Below are positions 8,158 to 17,163 of a stretch of DNA of 64,000 nt, in pieces. Position 1 is the first letter of the stretch. Every line of letters begins with the position of its first letter. This DNA is from CAVRTJ01 sp964507185 (GTDB lineage Bacteria; Acidobacteriota; UBA4820; DSQY01), in the NCBI GenBank assembly GCA_964507185.1, contig CAZDOY010000008.1, forward strand, positions 1 to 64,000, in the 5' to 3' direction. A program made the position numbers and the translations under genes. Under the pieces are notes generated by a model. That model was not told where the DNA came from, ran no database searches, and was given only the letters and a program-made list of their open reading frames with translations.

Positions 8158-8955
8158 TCAGCCGACTTTAGAGCAAGCCTCCTGTTCCCCACCCGGCTTC
8201 TGCACGAATGTACCCTTTTCCAGGACTATCTCGTCCTCGTAACAATGGGTGTCTTTGGGCTCGCTGGGGATCTGTTCCAACGAATTAACCCCGTCCGATC
8301 CGGTACATATCAGCACGTAAGAGCCGTCGTCGGGGCTGGTGCCGTATTGATAGGGATGGCCCCAGGGATCCAACGGCACCGTCTTAAGGTAAACCGGGGT
8401 CAGCTGCGGGGCGAGCTTTCCCAGGTCGACGATACTGTAATAGCTGTCGGGGTTATGGCCGGGAGAGGGATATGCGCCGCTCGAGGTCTTGTACCCTTCC
8501 AAAGCGACCGAAATCTTGGTCATCTCGGCCACCGCGGTGGCCTGTTTGATTCTGTTGCTCCCCTTGAGTTTCGGCCATACGACGAAATAGCCGACCGCCG
8601 CCGCGATCAGGCAAAAGACGAGGAGGACGGCGAGGATCACGACGGCCCACAACAGGCAGCCCTTGCCCTTCTTCTTGGGTACGCCCTGTCCCGTCGGCGG
8701 AGGAACGGCGGCCGGTGCGGTCCGGGAAGCGCTTCCCGCCCCGGACGGGCCGGTGGATCCCGCGGAAGGACCGCCAGGGCCAGATTGAGGCGGTTCCGGC
8801 GGGGGGATTGCCTTCGCTTCGGACTCCTTCGGCGGAGCGGCCGGAACGGACGGAGTGTTCCTGCGGGGGTGAACGGGTGGCCTCGGCGCTCCGCACTGGT
8901 TGCAGAACTTCGTCCCGTCCGGATTCTGCGTTCCACATTCACACGTCCAGTCCAT
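8158..8955 (-). CDS. Zinc-ribbon membrane protein with a GspG-like pseudopilin domain
   Basis: A 265-residue protein with an unusual build. An N-terminal zinc ribbon reads CECGTQNPDGTKFCNQCG (two Cys pairs). A proline-rich linker of about 60 residues and one strong membrane helix (about residues 105-130) follow. The rest resembles the major-pseudopilin C-terminal domain: ATAVAEMTKISVALEGYK then VPLDPWGHPYQYG, the PxDPWG hallmark of GspG. True pseudopilins start with a short prepilin leader; here the helix is internal, so prepilin peptidase processing looks unlikely. ATG at 8955 has GGAGG five bases upstream. Probably membrane-anchored with the pilin-like domain outside; function unknown. Confidence 0.75.
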   Translation of the reverse strand: MDWTCECGTQNPDGTKFCNQCGAPRPPVHPRRNTPSVPAAPPKESEAKAIPPPEPPQSGPGGPSAGSTGPSGAGSASRTAPAAVPPPTGQGVPKKKGKGCLLWAVVILAVLLVFCLIAAAVGYFVVWPKLKGSNRIKQATAVAEMTKISVALEGYKTSSGAYPSPGHNPDSYYSIVDLGKLAPQLTPVYLKTVPLDPWGHPYQYGTSPDDGSYVLICTGSDGVNSLEQIPSEPKDTHCYEDEIVLEKGTFVQKPGGEQEACSKVG

Positions 8956-9078
8956 TGTCACCTCCCATTGAGCGTGCGTCCATTTTTATATTATACCAAA
9001 TGATGAAATGTCGCAGAAGGAGAGCGACGAGACAGGTGGGTCGCTGCCGTAATCCCTCGTGCGGGAGACGCGGGACGC

Positions 9079-9107
9079 AAAAAGGGGAGCCCGGAGGGCC
9101 CCCCTTT
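9079..9107 (-). terminator. Rho-independent terminator of the TPR gene
   Basis: Stem of 12 bp with one mismatch (AAAGGGG.GCCC with GGGC.CCCCTTT, loop GGA). On the minus strand it is followed by five Ts. It sits 23 bp past the stop of the TPR gene. Confidence 0.75.
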
Positions 9108-9129
9108 GGGACTGCATTCGAACAAGAGG

Positions 9130-10200
9130 TTAGCGACGCTTCTTGCTCCCCTTGAGCTGTTGGATGACTTTCTCAACCTGTTGCTTCTTGGCGTCGTTGT
9201 GCGAAACCTTCATGTACTCTTCGAGGACGGGAAGCGCTTCATCGTACTTCTTGAGCTGGAGCAGCGCATTTCCCTTGCCGAGGAGCGCCCTCTCGCTGTG
9301 GGGACGGAGTTGGAGGATCTTCCCGTAAAAGACCAGGGCGTTCTTGTAGTCGTTCATTTTCTCGTAGGCGATCGCTATCTGGTCCATGACGGCGGGCTTG
9401 AGCGTGTCGCTCTTGGCTACCTCGAGATACTTGGCGAGGGTCGTGACAGCGTCCTTGTACTTCTCGCCCTTAAGTTGATCCTGGCCGAGAGCCAGAACCA
9501 CGTTGTCGTTGTTGGGATCGACCGAGACGGCCTTTTCGAAGTAAGGTTGGGCCTTCTCGAAGTCGCCGCGGTTGAAATAGATAAGACCGGTGGCAAAAGC
9601 TACGTCCTTGTAGCCGGGGTTTACGTCGTAGATGGCTTTGTAATTTTCAAGGGCCTTGTCCAACCACTCAGTCTGAGTGAGGGTCTTGGCGGGGCCATCT
9701 GGTTTGGCGGGATCCTTGACCTTGACCGTCGCGATCAGGTTCTGGTCCTTGGCGATCTTCTCACAAAGCTGGGCCACGTCGTACTGAACATCCGTCTTCG
9801 TCGGGTCGATGGCAAGAACCCTCTCAAGTGTATCCAGGATCTTCTGGGGCTGCTTCATGTCGTTGTAGCAGGTCACTTCGTAGAGAAGGGCCTTTGTCCC
9901 GAACGGGTTTTGTTCGGTGGCTTTCTCGAAAGCGGCTATGGCATTCGGGAAATCCTTCTTGTTGTAGTAGGCCACACCAAGGTCTATGTAAAGGCCTTCG
10001 CTGACCTTGCCGGCGGCCTCGAACTTTTTGGCCAGCTCGATCGCCTTGTCGTACTCACCTTTTTTGATGAAATCTTCGATTTTCAGGCTTTCGGCAGCCT
10101 TCTTCTGGTTACCCTTGTCCTTGCCGCCCCGCGCGAAGGCCCCCAAGGAGACCAGTCCAACAAGAGTCACAATCATCGCTAATAAGAAGAAACGACGCAT
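9130..10200 (-). CDS. Exported TPR-repeat protein
   Basis: A 356-residue protein with a signal peptide (MRRFFLLAMIVTLVGLVSLG, then AFARG). A Lys-rich stretch is followed by about seven tetratricopeptide repeats, for example GLIYFNRGDFEKAQPYFEKA and ALLQLKKYDEALPVLEEYM. TPRs are protein-docking scaffolds; here the signal peptide places it in the periplasm or outside. The second of two adjacent ATGs is preferred for spacing to AGGAGG. It is a single-gene transcript with its own TTGACA promoter and terminator. No catalytic domain is visible. Confidence 0.8.
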   Translation of the reverse strand: MRRFFLLAMIVTLVGLVSLGAFARGGKDKGNQKKAAESLKIEDFIKKGEYDKAIELAKKFEAAGKVSEGLYIDLGVAYYNKKDFPNAIAAFEKATEQNPFGTKALLYEVTCYNDMKQPQKILDTLERVLAIDPTKTDVQYDVAQLCEKIAKDQNLIATVKVKDPAKPDGPAKTLTQTEWLDKALENYKAIYDVNPGYKDVAFATGLIYFNRGDFEKAQPYFEKAVSVDPNNDNVVLALGQDQLKGEKYKDAVTTLAKYLEVAKSDTLKPAVMDQIAIAYEKMNDYKNALVFYGKILQLRPHSERALLGKGNALLQLKKYDEALPVLEEYMKVSHNDAKKQQVEKVIQQLKGSKKRR

Positions 10201-10213
10201 CATATACCTCCTA

Positions 10214-10230
10214 ATTGCCCCCCGGGCAAT
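10214..10230. promoter_or_regulatory. Perfect inverted repeat in the TPR gene leader
   Basis: ATTGCCC, loop CCC, GGGCAAT, just upstream of the ribosome binding site and downstream of the predicted promoter. It could be an operator or an mRNA hairpin; nothing in the sequence decides between them. Confidence 0.4.
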
Positions 10231-10240
10231 GCAGACGCAT

Positions 10241-10269
10241 ACACTACCATCGGTCCCCCGCCCTGTCAA
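10241..10269 (-). promoter_or_regulatory. Probable sigma-70 promoter of the TPR gene
   Basis: On the minus strand a perfect TTGACA (10264-10269) is followed after 17 bp by TAGTGT (10241-10246). The -35 is excellent and the -10 weak. It gives a leader of about 35 bases containing the inverted repeat. Confidence 0.5.
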
Positions 10270-10332
10270 TGCTGGCTGGATGTTCCCGGCTTTTATCCGT
10301 AATATGGATAGTATGGATGCAGGAGGATCATC

Positions 10333-11967
10333 ATGGCTGAGCGGGAGGGAAAAAGGGAAGCGCCGTGGGTCACCTATTTCCGGAACAGCCGCCAGAACCT
10401 GACGGAGTTGGAAAGACTTCTCGGTGGACTTATGGCGGACCCGGGCCGGAAGGACGACTTCGAGACCGTGGAGCGGATTTTTCACAACTTTTCCGGCTCC
10501 GGTAAACTCTTCGGCGCACCCAAGGTGAGCGAACTGGGCGGCGAGGGCGAATTCCTGTGCTACGGGGCCACCATGGCGGACCGCGCCCCCACGCGAAACG
10601 AGCTTCAACAGATCGGCGCTCTTGCACGAAAGCTGCGTCAGGCCTTCCAGGCGCTCGCCGAATCGGACTCCACATCCGGGAACCCTGCATCCGCAGACTT
10701 CCGGACCGTACCCCTGGTACTCATCGTCGACACCCCTTCCGCACCCCGCTCGGGTCTTTCGGATTATTTCGCCAAGAGGGGCCTTCAGGTGAAAACCGCC
10801 GACCACCTGGCCGGGGCTGACCGCTTCCTGGCCAAGACCTTTCCCGACATGGTCGCCGTCGCCTCGGACCTGCCCGACGGACCGGGGCAGTCCTTGGTGA
10901 GGAAGATCCGAGAAATGGAAACGGAGCGGTCCATTCCGATCATCCTGCTGGGATCCAGCCATCGGTTCCTGGACAGGGTGGAAGCCATCAGTTGCGGAGC
11001 CGACGGCTTCGTCAACAATCCTCCGGATCCCGCCACCCTCTTCCGCAAATTCAAAGGCCTGCTTGGCCGCCGGAAGGCGTCCAACGGCCGCATTCTCGCT
11101 GTGGAGGACGACCCATCCCAGGCCCGGTTCATCGAATCAACGCTTGAAGGCGCCGGATACCTGGCCCGCGTCATTTCCGACCCGGAGCGCTTCGAAACGG
11201 AGATTCACACCTTCAGGCCCGACCTCGTGCTCATAGATGTCCTGCTCCCGAAAGTGTCGGGGTTCGACCTCGTGCGATTCCTGAGGCAGGAGGAGGGCTT
11301 TTCCGCCATTCCAGTCGTATACCTGACCACCGAGACGAGGAGCCAGGCGCAGATAGAGGGCATCGAGGCGGGGGGGGACGACTACCTCGTCAAGCCCGTA
11401 TCCTCCAGCGAACTTCTGGGTACCATCCGTTCCCGCCTGATCCGCTACCAGAACCTGCGCGCCATGATGGACCACGACGAGTTGACCGCCCTTCTCGCCC
11501 ACACTCCCTTCCTCCAGCAGGCGAGGCTCTGCCTTTCCCGCTACTCCAGGCACCAGGTCCCCTACGCCCTTGTTCTCCTCAAGGTGTACCCGGCAAACGA
11601 AGAGGTAGAACGCTCCCCGAAAAACAGAAACCTGCTCATCCAGAGCCTCGCCAAATTCCTGCAGCGCAGGGTGCGTCAGACCGACGTCATGGGACGCTTT
11701 GCCGAAGACCTTGTGGCCCTCGTCCTCGAACACCTGACGGAAGAAGACGCCCGCATGCTCTTGAACAAACTGCAGGCGGAATTCTCAACCCTCGAGCACT
11801 CCGTCGACCCGGGTCGGGGGGTGAGGGGTGCCTTCGCGGCCGGCGCCGCCATGGCGGGCCCAGGCATCAAGACCCTCAAGGATTGGTTGGATCTGGCGGA
11901 CGACGCCCTGAAGGAAGCCCTGGAAGCGGGTGGACCCGGCGTCGTGATGGTCCGACCGCCGGGGTGA
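10333..11967 (+). CDS. Multidomain response regulator: HPt-like, two receivers, degenerate GGDEF
   Basis: A 544-residue signalling protein. Residues 15-110 resemble an HPt module (RIFHNFSGSGKLFGAP contains the candidate phospho-His). The first receiver (about 125-245) has lost its acceptor Asp (VAVASDLPDG), so it is a pseudo-receiver. The second (about 253-370) is complete: EDD, LVLIDVLLPKVSG with the acceptor Asp, TT, and KPVSS. The C-terminal domain follows the diguanylate cyclase fold (MDHDELTALLAHTPF) but reads GRFAEDL where GGDEF should be, so it should not make cyclic di-GMP. The layout recalls PleD. It diverges from the TPR gene and converges on holA. Confidence 0.85.
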   Translation: MAEREGKREAPWVTYFRNSRQNLTELERLLGGLMADPGRKDDFETVERIFHNFSGSGKLFGAPKVSELGGEGEFLCYGATMADRAPTRNELQQIGALARKLRQAFQALAESDSTSGNPASADFRTVPLVLIVDTPSAPRSGLSDYFAKRGLQVKTADHLAGADRFLAKTFPDMVAVASDLPDGPGQSLVRKIREMETERSIPIILLGSSHRFLDRVEAISCGADGFVNNPPDPATLFRKFKGLLGRRKASNGRILAVEDDPSQARFIESTLEGAGYLARVISDPERFETEIHTFRPDLVLIDVLLPKVSGFDLVRFLRQEEGFSAIPVVYLTTETRSQAQIEGIEAGGDDYLVKPVSSSELLGTIRSRLIRYQNLRAMMDHDELTALLAHTPFLQQARLCLSRYSRHQVPYALVLLKVYPANEEVERSPKNRNLLIQSLAKFLQRRVRQTDVMGRFAEDLVALVLEHLTEEDARMLLNKLQAEFSTLEHSVDPGRGVRGAFAAGAAMAGPGIKTLKDWLDLADDALKEALEAGGPGVVMVRPPG

Positions 11968-11974
11968 CGCGCCC

Positions 11975-12943
11975 TCATGCAATGGCGTGCAGGAGGTGCC
12001 GCTCGAAAATGGCCCAGGGCTCGCCGGGCGCACCTTTCAGGGCAAGATCCAGATCGTAGAAGCGCCCGATCGTTTCGCGCACCCGGGATTCCGGCCACCT
12101 CCCGGCCGTATCTTTGAGTTTTCGTGCCTGCCAGTCGTAATTCAATCCCAGCATTTTTGCGGTTATCCCCTGAACGGGTACACCGCGCGCCCTGTGGCTG
12201 TAGAATAGCAGGAGGGCGCGAAACTGCTTGGCCATCATCCCGAGAACGGCCAGGGGTACGGCGTCCCCGTCTCGCTGGATCAGGTGAACCAGGTGGACGA
12301 AGGTCCTCTTGTCCTTTTTCAGGAATGCGTCCTGCACATCCCACTGCCTCGGCGCTCCACCCGCTCCCAGGAGACGTTCCAGGTCCTCTGCGGCGATGAC
12401 GCCCTCCTCGGCCTTGTATACGAAGAGGAGATCGATGGCCGAGGCCAGTTTCCCGAAATCGCCGCTCGCCCAGTCCTCCAGGGCGGACACGGCTTCCGGT
12501 TTAATGGTGAATCCGGCCCCGTCGGCCTTCTCCCTGATGAGGTCCCTCGCGCTCCTGGGCGTGCATCCTCGGCTTTTGATCCTGCCCAAAATGTTCTTCC
12601 AAGCCGCGGAAGGCCTGCCCAGGTTTCCCACAAATTCGATCAACAGGGCGGTCTTCTCGGAGGGCGAATCCAGATACGCGGCGATCGCCTGGACCATTTC
12701 AGGCGAGGACTGGTCCGCGTGGCGAAGACGGACGACCTGCACGTCTCTCCACATGGGGAGACTCCTGACCTCATTCGTAAACATGGATGCACCCGCATCG
12801 GCTGCGCTGATATCCGTGACCCCGTCCTCCCCTCCCCAGAGAAGGCCCCACTCCACGGAAGGCGCCTCCAGGTAGCGACCGTCCGTCGCCCAGAGCAACC
12901 AATTCTTGGGCAGTGTCTTTTTTGAGGAACCTCTATCTGCCAT
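11975..12943 (-). CDS. holA: DNA polymerase III delta subunit (clamp loader)
   Basis: A 322-residue protein with the HolA pattern: an N-terminal domain that would open the sliding clamp, SPSEKTALLIEFVG-type core, and the C-terminal collar region (DFGKLASAIDLL, then DVQDAFLKKDK and FRALLLF). Delta opens the beta clamp during loader action. The family is divergent, so the call rests on order and spacing of these segments. Its start overlaps the end of oppC by 11 bp, making it the last gene of the opp operon, an odd neighbour for a replication gene. ATG at 12943 is preferred because an upstream GTG overlaps the ribosome site GGAAGGTG. Confidence 0.75.
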   Translation of the reverse strand: MADRGSSKKTLPKNWLLWATDGRYLEAPSVEWGLLWGGEDGVTDISAADAGASMFTNEVRSLPMWRDVQVVRLRHADQSSPEMVQAIAAYLDSPSEKTALLIEFVGNLGRPSAAWKNILGRIKSRGCTPRSARDLIREKADGAGFTIKPEAVSALEDWASGDFGKLASAIDLLFVYKAEEGVIAAEDLERLLGAGGAPRQWDVQDAFLKKDKRTFVHLVHLIQRDGDAVPLAVLGMMAKQFRALLLFYSHRARGVPVQGITAKMLGLNYDWQARKLKDTAGRWPESRVRETIGRFYDLDLALKGAPGEPWAIFERHLLHAIA

Positions 12944-14048
12944 CTCGATCACCTTCCATCACGGAGGTCCGCCACGCCTTAGGCCGGACGTGCGGGTCGA
13001 GGGCGTCCCTCAGCCCCTCGCCAATGAGATTGTACGACACAACGGTAAGAAATATGGCAGCTCCGGGGAAAACACCCAGCCACCAGTCCCGCCAGAAGAG
13101 CATCACCTCGCTCATCACGTTTCCCCACGACGGATCGGGAGGCTGGACGCCGACTCCCAGGAAGGAGAGGGCCGCTTCGACCAGCACGGCGCCGGCCATG
13201 CCGAAGGCGGCGTTGATGATCAGCGGCGTCAGTGCGTTCGGAACGAGGTGCCGCCGGGCCAGCGCCGCGGGCCGGATGCCAAGCGCCCTGGCAGCCGTGA
13301 CGAAATCCGCCTCTTTGAACCGCATGAACTCCCCCCTCGCGAAACGCGCCGGAGCGGGCCACGACGTGAGCCCGATGACCAGCATGATCGTCCAGATGTT
13401 GAGATAGCGGGGGTCCATGACGGCCGCCACGGTAAGGATGAGAAAGAAGGCGGGAAAGCAGAGCATCACCTCGATGAACCGGGAAACGATCAACGTGTCG
13501 AACCACCCTCCCAGCAGTCCGGCCGCACCGCCCAGCAGAAGCCCTATCAAGGTGGCAACGCCCACGGAAAGGACCCCAACGAGCAGGGAGACCTTCGCCC
13601 CATGGACCATGCGCGACAACACGTCTCTACCTTCCCCGTCGCACCCCAGGAAGTGCCGCCCCGAGGGCGAGGGCGGACAGTGCACGTCGTCCAGCCGCGT
13701 CTGGAAAGGCGAATAGGGCACCGGGGGCATGAGCAGAAACCCGATCGAACCACCTGCCCTGAAATGCCTGTCGATCAGCCAGTCGGGATTGGCCTGGAGC
13801 CTCCGCGCGACCGACTCCCTTGCGAGGAAGGAACGGAAGGGGAAGAGATCGCGGAAAGCAGGGAAGCTCAGACGGCCCTGGTAGCTGATGACGAGGGGCT
13901 TGTTGTTGGCAATGAGGGGGGCGCAGTAGGACACGACGGCAAGCGCGGCCAGGAAGAGCAGGCCCGCCGCCGCGCCCCGGCTCCTGCGCAACCGTCGCCA
14001 GATCAGTCCCGCTTGCGTTCTCACGTCCCTCTCCGCACTGGTGATCAA
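12933..14048 (-). CDS. oppC: Peptide ABC transporter permease (OppC/YejE type)
   Basis: A 371-residue inner-membrane permease. One N-terminal helix is followed by a roughly 100-residue periplasmic insert, then the five-helix BPD_transp_1 domain. LGCDGEGRDVLSRMVHGAKVS and the ATPase-contacting loop with GIRPAALARRHLVPNAL are diagnostic. The long insert is more like YejE than classical OppC. It pairs with the permease and binding protein just upstream on the same strand. No ATPase gene (oppD/oppF) lies nearby, so the energising subunits must be encoded elsewhere. Confidence 0.92.
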   Translation of the reverse strand: MITSAERDVRTQAGLIWRRLRRSRGAAAGLLFLAALAVVSYCAPLIANNKPLVISYQGRLSFPAFRDLFPFRSFLARESVARRLQANPDWLIDRHFRAGGSIGFLLMPPVPYSPFQTRLDDVHCPPSPSGRHFLGCDGEGRDVLSRMVHGAKVSLLVGVLSVGVATLIGLLLGGAAGLLGGWFDTLIVSRFIEVMLCFPAFFLILTVAAVMDPRYLNIWTIMLVIGLTSWPAPARFARGEFMRFKEADFVTAARALGIRPAALARRHLVPNALTPLIINAAFGMAGAVLVEAALSFLGVGVQPPDPSWGNVMSEVMLFWRDWWLGVFPGAAIFLTVVSYNLIGEGLRDALDPHVRPKAWRTSVMEGDRDGR

Positions 14049-14057
14049 GTGATTAGT
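14040..14057. repeat. GTGATC-type repeat (family B, copy 2)
   Basis: GTGATCAAGTGATTAGTG spanning the oppC start codon. It resembles the copies at 1813-1839 and 59860-59900 and, in reverse, 48606-48645. Confidence 0.4.
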
Positions 14058-14171
14058 GCGCCTTCGGCGCGGTGCAGTCGGCGGAAGAAACAGCTTCGAA
14101 GAAGCCCGCCTGGTGAAGGGTCAGGAGGTAAAGGCGCCGGCCGCCACAACGGCAAGCCCCCTGCTGTCAAT

Positions 14172-14264
14172 CCTTTACCCTTCACCCTTTACTTTGCCCA
14201 TCGTCCCGTCCGCCTCCCGATTTCCGCTTTTAGCCTTTCGCCTTTCGCCTTTCGCCCTTAGCCC
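14172..14264. repeat. Pyrimidine-rich CTTTCGC-type intergenic repeat (family C, copy 1)
   Basis: Short tandem variants of CCTTTCGC, CTTTACCC and CTTAGCC fill most of the 216 bp gap between oppC and oppB. A similar tract lies at 59961-60052. No gene or promoter is evident within it. Confidence 0.5.
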
Positions 14265-15326
14265 TTATTCCACCCTCACCCTCGGGTCCGCCCAGGCATA
14301 GGCGAGGTCCACGGCCAGCATGCTGACCAGCACTACGACCGCTCCCAGCAGGGATTCGGCCAGTATCACGGGATAGTCCTTGGAATAGATCGATTGAAGA
14401 TAGAGCTGCCCGAGCCCCGGCCAGGCGAAGATCGGCTCGATGATCACGCTCCCCGACACGAGCGCGGGGACGAGCAGGCCGGCCAGGGTCAGCATCGGAA
14501 CGAGCGCGTTTCTGAGACCGTGCCGCACAAGCACGGTTCTCTCCCGCAGGCCCTTGGCTCGCGCAGTCCGAATGTAGTCCCGGGCGAGGACATCGAGAAC
14601 GGCGCCCCTGGTGTACCTGGCGATGTAGGCCAGGCCTCCGAAGGCCAGGCACACGGCAGGAAGAGCGGAGTGCCGGGCCAGGTCCGCGATTTTGCCGAGC
14701 GGGGGCAGGGCGGCGTACCCGTCTGACTGCATCCCGATGAAGGGCAACAATTTCCAGTGAACGCCGACCAGCATGATGAGCAGAACGGCAACCCAGAAAT
14801 TGGGCAGGGCGTAAAGCGCGTACATCAGCCCTCCGCTCAACCTGTCGAACCTGCCGCCCGGCCGTGCGGCGCAGCGCAGCCCCGCGGGTACGGCCAGGAC
14901 CAGAACGAGAAGGAGCGCCATTCCATTCAGAAAAAGCGTCGCCCCCAGGGGACTCTGGAGGAAGCGCTCGATAACAGGTTCCCTTGCCGCCGTGTGTCCG
15001 CCCGGGCCGATCCCCGGCCTGAAGGTCCGGCCCAGAAACACGTCCACGACCGGACGCCTCTGGCCGAAAGACTCACCGAAGGACCCGGTGGCCAGGTTTT
15101 TCAACCAGATGCCGTATTGGACGTACCACGGCTTATCCAGTCCGTACCTGCGGAGAAGCGCCTCGTAGTCCGACGGAGTCAAGCGCGCAGCCGCCCTTCC
15201 CCCCCCGGAACGCGCGAAGGAAAAAGGATTTCCGGGCGCGAGCTTCACGACCGCAAAGACGACCGTCATGATCAGAAAAAGGGTTGGCACCATGAGAAGG
15301 AGGCGGCGCAGCGCGTATTTCAGCAT
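14265..15326 (-). CDS. oppB: Peptide ABC transporter permease (OppB/DppB type)
   Basis: A 353-residue permease. The first membrane helix (MLKYALRRLLLMVPTLFLI) and the APGNPF motif are standard for OppB/DppB. The six-helix permease core contains the EAA loop (TARAKGLRERTVLVRHGLRNAL) that contacts the ATPase. A periplasmic insert of about 80 residues with GSFGESFGQRRPV follows helix 1. The ATG at 15326 is chosen because the hydrophobic helix starts there; an in-frame ATG at 15371 would add 15 residues and neither has a convincing ribosome site. It lies between oppA and oppC in the same direction. Confidence 0.92.
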   Translation of the reverse strand: MLKYALRRLLLMVPTLFLIMTVVFAVVKLAPGNPFSFARSGGGRAAARLTPSDYEALLRRYGLDKPWYVQYGIWLKNLATGSFGESFGQRRPVVDVFLGRTFRPGIGPGGHTAAREPVIERFLQSPLGATLFLNGMALLLVLVLAVPAGLRCAARPGGRFDRLSGGLMYALYALPNFWVAVLLIMLVGVHWKLLPFIGMQSDGYAALPPLGKIADLARHSALPAVCLAFGGLAYIARYTRGAVLDVLARDYIRTARAKGLRERTVLVRHGLRNALVPMLTLAGLLVPALVSGSVIIEPIFAWPGLGQLYLQSIYSKDYPVILAESLLGAVVVLVSMLAVDLAYAWADPRVRVE

Positions 15327-15420
15327 GGTAAGGTCCGGACCGATGCCGGGCACCGACTCCTGCGCGTGCATCGAGTTTTTTTCGGCGCCCGCCGCACGGT
15401 CACCCCGTCTCCCTGCCGAT

Positions 15421-17163
15421 TCAGCGTATGCGCTGCATCTTCCGGGGCACCCACCATTCGAGCGAAGAGGGGTACCAGCCGAAAAGTCCGTAGCCTGAAC
15501 GGCTGACTCTCGCTCCCAGGAACCGGCTGCGCACTGCTGTGATTTTGTTCACCCAGAACAGGATCGTGACCGGCTGGTCTGCGGAAACGACCTTGTCCAG
15601 CTCCCAGAAGATCTTCCGCCGCTTCTCGGGATCAGTGGTTCTCTCCTCGGCCTCCATCAGGGCATCCGCCGTCCCGCTGTGGTAGGACATGTCGTTCTGC
15701 CCCGCCCCGACCCCAGAGGGCAGAAGCCTGGACTGGGGCGAAGCGAGAAGCTGGTAGGGATCGGGGTCGTCGCCCAGTCCCCAGCCCGAAAGAGAGGCCT
15801 GGTACTTGTGGCGCTCGGTCCTGTCCAGAAACACGCTCCATTCCAGCTTGCGGATGGACATGGTCACGCCCACTTTTCCCAGGTCCTGCTGAACGATCTG
15901 CAGAAAACGCACGTACCGGGGCGCCTCGGCGGGGACGAGGCACTCGAAGGAAAAGGGCCGTCCGTTTTTGTCTCGAACACCGTCGCCGTCGGTGTCCCTC
16001 CACCCCGCCCTGTCCAGCAGGACGGCGGATCGCGCGGGGTCGTAAGGAAGGGGTTTCACGCCGGGATTCTTTGCCCAGCTGTCCGGGTAGATGGGGCTCG
16101 ACCCCAGCGTACCGTGGCCGTCGAGGAGCTTGTCGACGATGCCCCGCCGATCGATGGCCAGGGTCATGGCCCTGCGAACCCTCCGGTCGGTGAAGAAGGG
16201 GTTGCTCCCGTCCATGTTCCAGCCCAGGTAGAGGAACTGTCGCACGCCGTATTCGAAGATTCTGGCCGAACGTTCGAATTGCGGGTCCCGTTTCAGGCGT
16301 TTCAGCATGTCCGCTGAAAGGTCCACCACATCGAGTTGGTGCGTCTCGAAAGCCGCCAGCCTCGTCTGGCGCTCGGGGATGATCTTGAAGACCAGCTCGT
16401 CGATGTGAGGCCGTCCGCCAAAGTAATGGTCATTGGCCACGAGGACGACTTTCTTTCCGCGATCCCACTCCGAGAGTTTGTACGGCCCCGTGCCCACTGG
16501 CTCGGCGTTTCTCGGATTCCGATTGAAGAACGCGCCCTTGCCCTTCGGGTAGTCGTAAACGTGCCTGGGCATGATGTAGAAGACCCAGGAGGCCAGTCCC
16601 GGAGCATAGGGTTCTTTCCAGTGAACCACGACCGTATATGTCCCGGTCTTCTCGACCCCCGCCACCTTCGCGAAGGCCGGTCGCTGGCCCAGCGCGTCGA
16701 CGTTCGGATCCATGGCCGCACGATATGTAAAGAGGACGTCGTCCGCCGTAAACGGCACCCCGTCCTGCCAGGTCACGTTCCGCCGCAGGTGAAATACGGT
16801 CGTCAGGCCGTCTGCGCTGGTTTCCCAGGATTCGGCCAGTACACCCACGGGGTGCATGGACCGGTCCATGTCGATGAGGGGGTCGAAGATCCATTTGTAG
16901 ACGTCATATGAACCCTGGTCGCTGGCAATGACGGGATTGAGGGTGACCGGATCGACCGGAATGGCCCGGATAAGCGTTCCGCCGTCTTCCGGCACTCCCT
17001 TCGCGTCCCGATCAGACAAGCCGTTTTGCGAAGTCGCCGGCTCCGTACCCTGCGCTCTCAAAACGCGGCGTCCGCCCGACTCGCGCGAACACCCCCCCGA
17101 CAGCAACGTAACTGCAAGCGCGGCGGAAAGGAAAACCGCCGCGGCACGGCCTCTGCCCACCAT
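15421..17163 (-). CDS. oppA: Peptide ABC transporter substrate-binding lipoprotein
   Basis: A 580-residue family 5 extracellular solute-binding protein. The signal peptide ends in lipobox LLSGGC, so the mature protein is lipid-anchored in the periplasm. Family hallmarks include GGTLIRAIPVDPVTLNP, VFHLRRNVTWQDGVPFTADDV and GTGPYKLSEWDRGKKVVL. It should bind oligopeptides or similar ligands and deliver them to the OppB-OppC pair encoded downstream. A GGGGGAGC site precedes the ATG. The exact ligand cannot be read from sequence. Confidence 0.93.
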   Translation of the reverse strand: MVGRGRAAAVFLSAALAVTLLSGGCSRESGGRRVLRAQGTEPATSQNGLSDRDAKGVPEDGGTLIRAIPVDPVTLNPVIASDQGSYDVYKWIFDPLIDMDRSMHPVGVLAESWETSADGLTTVFHLRRNVTWQDGVPFTADDVLFTYRAAMDPNVDALGQRPAFAKVAGVEKTGTYTVVVHWKEPYAPGLASWVFYIMPRHVYDYPKGKGAFFNRNPRNAEPVGTGPYKLSEWDRGKKVVLVANDHYFGGRPHIDELVFKIIPERQTRLAAFETHQLDVVDLSADMLKRLKRDPQFERSARIFEYGVRQFLYLGWNMDGSNPFFTDRRVRRAMTLAIDRRGIVDKLLDGHGTLGSSPIYPDSWAKNPGVKPLPYDPARSAVLLDRAGWRDTDGDGVRDKNGRPFSFECLVPAEAPRYVRFLQIVQQDLGKVGVTMSIRKLEWSVFLDRTERHKYQASLSGWGLGDDPDPYQLLASPQSRLLPSGVGAGQNDMSYHSGTADALMEAEERTTDPEKRRKIFWELDKVVSADQPVTILFWVNKITAVRSRFLGARVSRSGYGLFGWYPSSLEWWVPRKMQRIR

